Positions 60,867-64,000 of a stretch of DNA of 64,000 nucleotides are shown here, piece by piece. A model generated the notes under the pieces. The model saw nothing but the letters and a program-made list of their open reading frames with translations, did not search any database and was not told the origin of the DNA. The stretch covers positions 248,001-312,000 of the forward strand of contig JACKAV010000002.1 of assembly GCA_020634895.1 (NCBI GenBank). The letters run 5' to 3'. Within the stretch, counting starts at the first letter, position 1; each line of letters opens with the position of its first letter. The stretch is from Anaerolineales bacterium (GTDB lineage Bacteria > Chloroflexota > Anaerolineae > Anaerolineales > Villigracilaceae). Position numbers and translations under genes: made by a program.

Positions 60867-62141
60867 ATGATTCAACGCATCCTACGCGGACTTGAGATCA
60901 CAGTCCTGCTGATCATCCTTGCCGCCCTTACCGGTTACAGCAACCCATCCCTTACCAATCCCATCGAAAAGGTACGCGCCTATACCCGCAACATCGAATT
61001 CGACTATGTCGAATGGATGGCAAACGCCGCCGCCATTAAATTGGAAGCCGCCTCGGTGGACCTGCCCGGCACACTGAGTCTGGAAGAACAAAAGCAGATC
61101 GTCACGGAATATATCCGCGTTACCCAATCTGTTTTCGAAAAAGAAAATCAATTCATCCAGATCTACTCGGACCCATCCGTCACGGACAAAGATTCAGCCA
61201 CAGCCGAATTAAGAGGCGAACTCAAAGACCTGTACAAACGTCAAAGCGACCTCGCGCCGTTGGCTGAAGCCATCCTGCAAGACCAGGTCAGTCAGGTGCT
61301 GGCTGAGATCGGTCTTACCGCGGGCGGTCAACCTGTGCCGAACGTTTGGTATCACTCCACGCCGCTGCCCATGGCGCTCATTATCTCGCCGCGTGATCAC
61401 ATCGAACAAACCGTCAACATCTCGGTCAACACATACCTGACGCTCGATGAACAAGTCGATCTTGAAAACAAAGTTACGCAAGGTCTGGACGTTTCCTCAC
61501 TCGTTGTGCAAGTTGGCGGCGTGGGCGTATACCCAACCATGGTTGCCCGCACCACCAACCTGCCCTGGCTGCTCAGCACCATCTCGCACGAATGGATTCA
61601 CAACTACCTTACGCTTCGCCCGCTTGGGATGCTCTACGGCGAATCACCCGAACTTCGCACCATGAATGAGACGACGGCATCCATCGCCGGGGATGAGATC
61701 GGACAGATGGTGCTCGAGAAGTTCTACCCGGAATTAACATCCGCCTCTCTCCCGGACCTGAACCTGGTCTCACTTCCATCAAGCCGCCCCGACCCCGGGA
61801 CCTTGGTCCGCCCGCCCTTCGACTTCCGCGTAGAAATGCACAAGACGCGCGTCAACGCCGATGCCCTGCTTGCCGAAGGAAAGATCGTTGAAGCCGAAGC
61901 CTACATGGAAGCACGCCGACAGGTCTTCCTGCAAAACGGATACCTGCTTCGCAAGATCAATCAGGCGTATTTCGCCTTTTACGGCGCATACGCAGACGTG
62001 CCGGGCGGAGCGGCTGGCGAAGACCCGGTCGGGCCTGCCGTCCGCGAATTGCGCGCGCAAAGCGACACACTCACCGATTTCATCAACCGCATTTCGTGGA
62101 TGTGGTCATTCGAACAATTACAGGAAGCTACCAGCCGATAA
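60867..62141 (+). CDS. Membrane-anchored zinc metalloprotease-like protein (HEWIH)
   Basis: 424 residues. The ATG at 60867 lies seven bases after TATAAT (60854-60859), so the mRNA is probably leaderless; an ATG at 60849 is upstream of the box. One membrane helix (about 8-24) is followed by a large external domain. The zinc motif is HEWIH (241-245) in LLSTISHEWIHNYLTLRP, and a glutamate in NETTASIAGDEIG (267-279) may be the third ligand. The C-terminal part is helical. I do not know the family. Its stop overlaps the next gene's start (TAATG), so the fusion protein is co-expressed. Confidence 0.75.
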   Translation: MIQRILRGLEITVLLIILAALTGYSNPSLTNPIEKVRAYTRNIEFDYVEWMANAAAIKLEAASVDLPGTLSLEEQKQIVTEYIRVTQSVFEKENQFIQIYSDPSVTDKDSATAELRGELKDLYKRQSDLAPLAEAILQDQVSQVLAEIGLTAGGQPVPNVWYHSTPLPMALIISPRDHIEQTVNISVNTYLTLDEQVDLENKVTQGLDVSSLVVQVGGVGVYPTMVARTTNLPWLLSTISHEWIHNYLTLRPLGMLYGESPELRTMNETTASIAGDEIGQMVLEKFYPELTSASLPDLNLVSLPSSRPDPGTLVRPPFDFRVEMHKTRVNADALLAEGKIVEAEAYMEARRQVFLQNGYLLRKINQAYFAFYGAYADVPGGAAGEDPVGPAVRELRAQSDTLTDFINRISWMWSFEQLQEATSR

Positions 62142-63376
62142 TGAAAAAGATTCTCTACAGCCTTCTATTTCTTGGAGTCACATTCCTGCTCGCTTCCTGT
62201 GCAAAAGAACAGGAAGCAACGCCAACTCCTTATATTCTTCTAAATCCCGTTATTCCCGACACGCCAACACCGGAATACACCTGTCAGGTCATAAATATGA
62301 TTCCCACAGCGCTGCCAAACGAACAGTCGCTGGTTCCGCCTGTCAGCAGTGAGGATTATTCCATTGGTCCCGATAATGCGCCGGTGACGCTTATGGAATA
62401 TTGTGACTTTCAATCGCAAGGCTGCCTTATCATGGCTGAAACAGTAGCCGGGTTGATGAGCAATTATCAGGGCGGCATCCGCTTCGTTTTCAGACCGATA
62501 TCCGTGCCTGAAGATTTCGATAAATCCGACGATGCGGCACTTGCCGCTTTTGCCGCCGATGAGCAAGGTAAATTCTGGGAAATGTACGACCTGCTTTTCG
62601 TCAAACACGATGAATGGGTAAACCTAAGTCCCGGCGAGTTCAAAAGCTGGTTGTCGCGTGAAGCATCCGGCGCAGGGATAGAGGCAGGTCAACTCGCAGA
62701 GGCGATGAAAGCTGATGAAGCAGCGAACAGGCTCAAGTCTGCGGAGGAGGCGGTGACGCAATATTCCATTCCGGCGCTTCCGCTGGTCTTCATCAATGGG
62801 GCGCTGCAGCAATACTTCCTCGATTATCAAAGTCTGAACGATACGGTTGGGCTTATCCTGCTGGGACAAAAACAGTTCACGCAATGCCCGCCATTCAATG
62901 TGGATGTTTCCAAACAGTATGTTGCCACGATTGAAACCGCCAAGGGAAATATTGTGATCCAGCTATTCCCCGATAAAGCGCCGCTGGCGGTCAACTCGTT
63001 TCTTTTTCTCGCGCGCGAAGGCTGGTATGATGGCGTGACGTTCCATCGGGTGATCCCCGGTTTTGCCGCGCAAGCCGGCGACCCAAGCGGAACCGGCAGG
63101 GGCAACCCGGGATATTTTTTCAACAACGAACCCAACGACCTGACGTTTGCAAAACCGGGCATGGTTGCCATGGCAAATTCAGGATTCGATACAAACGGAA
63201 GCCAGTTCTTTATTACGTTCGCCCCTGCGACAAATTTGAACGGCTATTACACCATCTTTGGGCAGGTGCTCAGCGGATTGGACGTGGCAGAGCAGCTCAC
63301 GCCGCGCGACCCGTCCCAAGGCGGATACCTTCCAGCGGGTGATGCGATCATCCACATAACCATTGAAGAGAAATAA
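62141..63376 (+). CDS. Lipoprotein with thioredoxin-like (DsbA-type) and cyclophilin PPIase domains
   Basis: 411 residues from the ATG at 62141. The lipobox is LLASC (Cys20). Residues about 70-250 resemble the DsbA/BdbD fold: APVTLMEYCDFQSQGCLIMAET, then 'FRPISVP', then IPALPLVFINGA with the expected cis-Pro. The usual CPYC is SQGC here, with one extra Cys at 88. Residues about 260-411 are a cyclophilin: FHRVIPGFAAQAGDP (Arg), GSQFFITFAP (Phe) and GYYTIFGQVL. The domain combination suggests an extracytoplasmic folding factor. It lies between the metalloprotease and a membrane protein, coupled by TAATG at both ends. Confidence 0.85.
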   Translation: MKKILYSLLFLGVTFLLASCAKEQEATPTPYILLNPVIPDTPTPEYTCQVINMIPTALPNEQSLVPPVSSEDYSIGPDNAPVTLMEYCDFQSQGCLIMAETVAGLMSNYQGGIRFVFRPISVPEDFDKSDDAALAAFAADEQGKFWEMYDLLFVKHDEWVNLSPGEFKSWLSREASGAGIEAGQLAEAMKADEAANRLKSAEEAVTQYSIPALPLVFINGALQQYFLDYQSLNDTVGLILLGQKQFTQCPPFNVDVSKQYVATIETAKGNIVIQLFPDKAPLAVNSFLFLAREGWYDGVTFHRVIPGFAAQAGDPSGTGRGNPGYFFNNEPNDLTFAKPGMVAMANSGFDTNGSQFFITFAPATNLNGYYTIFGQVLSGLDVAEQLTPRDPSQGGYLPAGDAIIHITIEEK

Positions 63377-64000
63377 TGCAATCAAATAAAACACATTGGG
63401 CATCACTTTTAACTTTGATTATCTTTGGCTTTGGCATATTGCTTTTGGTATTGCTCGCGGGGCTGCTCGCGCTTGGCTCGATATTCGATCTTTTCACCGG
63501 AGCCACAGATCCCGTTTCAGGGATCATCAGCGCATTTGCCATGGGCGCCGTTGCAATGATCTTGATGGTATCCGCATGGTTCGTGCTGCAAAAGACCCGC
63601 GGATTAAATGCCGCAGACCAGCCTTTCAGATTTCCGTTTGCGCCCTGGCTGTGGATCGTAATTCCCGCCGTGACCGTATTTGGCATTCTGTTTGGAGGAC
63701 TTGTCACACTGGCAGAACTGCAATGGCTGAGTTGGATATTTCTGCCCATCCTGACGCTGCTGGTGGTCCTTCCGCCAATTTGGCTCTTTCTCGGCATCGC
63801 CTCGAACGGAATTGAGCTGGGTCCGCGTTGGAGATTCTTTACCATATTGGGGCTGGGATTATCGGTTGGTCCGTTCATGATGATGGTCGCTGAGATCGTA
63901 ATGCTTGCCGTACTCATTGTGGCTGGGGCGGTTTATATTTCCTTTGCCCATCCAGACGTCGTAAATGAACTAAATGCAATAGTGGGGATGATGAATACGA
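63376..64000 (+). CDS. Polytopic membrane protein, 3' end outside the window
   Basis: The ATG at 63376 overlaps the stop of the previous gene (TAATG), and the frame is open to the right edge (208 codons). Five hydrophobic helices are visible, for example LLTLIIFGFGILLLVLLAGLL, GIISAFAMGAVAMILMVSAW, LWIVIPAVTVFGILFGGL, LSWIFLPILTLLVVLPPIWL and MMVAEIVMLAVLIVAGAVYI. Resemblance to PrsW-type or other CAAX-like membrane proteases is possible but not demonstrable from this part. Its operon partners are a metalloprotease and a folding factor. Confidence 0.75.
   Translation, partial: MQSNKTHWASLLTLIIFGFGILLLVLLAGLLALGSIFDLFTGATDPVSGIISAFAMGAVAMILMVSAWFVLQKTRGLNAADQPFRFPFAPWLWIVIPAVTVFGILFGGLVTLAELQWLSWIFLPILTLLVVLPPIWLFLGIASNGIELGPRWRFFTILGLGLSVGPFMMMVAEIVMLAVLIVAGAVYISFAHPDVVNELNAIVGMMNT

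Noticed and set aside
1..64000. CRISPR arrays and complete insertion sequences
   Set aside because: No regularly spaced direct repeats of 25-40 bases, no transposase frame and no terminal inverted repeats around one were found.

Overview
The window looks like a chromosomal segment of a free-living bacterium of moderate GC, most likely a member of Chloroflexota (Anaerolineae). This is inferred from gene content and protein style. Several lipoproteins carry Thr/Pro-rich linkers (TPTPTPE-like) after the lipobox. A MacA/MacB-like exporter has no TolC nearby. There are many GAF/receiver signalling proteins, GT39/GT87 membrane glycosyltransferases, and radical-SAM/SPASM and GDPD-type genes. About 70 genes, one intact tRNA and one small insertion were found; no rRNA, CRISPR array or complete transposon is visible.

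Layout. 1-2230: end of a CpaB-like pilus protein, then a DegS/DegU-type two-component pair. 2282-8946: one long minus-strand run of polytopic glycosyltransferases, an acetyltransferase, a lipid kinase and an EamA exporter, many overlapping by 1-4 bases. 9047-15020: small secreted and DUF1905 proteins, a radical SAM/SPASM enzyme, a GT4 glycosyltransferase, and a MoxR ATPase/CoxE-like VWA pair. 15174-22334: three single-domain receivers, a c-type cytochrome lipoprotein, GDPD, DUF1684, nitroreductase, a histone-deacetylase-fold amidohydrolase and another receiver. 22371-31781: class III aminotransferase, guaB divergent from purB-purA, an orphan BrnT-like toxin followed by an MFS transporter remnant, a phosphatase and glnA. 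31912-40454: LysE exporter, GAF kinase plus double-receiver regulator, fumarylacetoacetase, hydroxyacid dehydrogenase, threonine dehydratase-like enzyme and a CBS protein. 40604-45533: KdpD/KdpE-like pair followed by a KimA-type K+ importer. 45589-49651: two aldehyde dehydrogenases and a GntR/PBP-like regulator. 49760-51944: tRNA-Pro(CGG) with a duplicated 3' part about 2 kb away, enclosing a decayed gene and a membrane protein. 51995-58530: lipoproteins, M32 carboxypeptidase and a MacAB-like exporter. 58816-64000: GltD-like oxidoreductase, a frameshifted hypothetical gene, and an operon of a membrane metalloprotease, a thioredoxin-fold/cyclophilin fusion lipoprotein and a membrane protein cut by the window edge.

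How genes fit together. guaB, purB and purA make up the IMP branch to GMP and AMP; the guaB and purB promoters overlap back to back on a palindrome. The KdpDE-like pair next to KimA suggests potassium control without the Kdp pump. The acetylpolyamine-amidohydrolase-like protein, omega-aminotransferase and aminobutyraldehyde dehydrogenase could form a dispersed polyamine catabolic route. Many promoters place TATAAT-like boxes 6-9 bases before the ATG, suggesting leaderless transcripts.

The most unusual items are the tRNA-Pro duplication with its decayed cargo, the SQGC thioredoxin-cyclophilin fusion, the KdpDE-KimA pairing, short repeats lying in frame inside two enzymes, and a palindrome of related sequence upstream of guaB/purB and glnA. 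No clearly new multi-gene defence or mobile system could be demonstrated.
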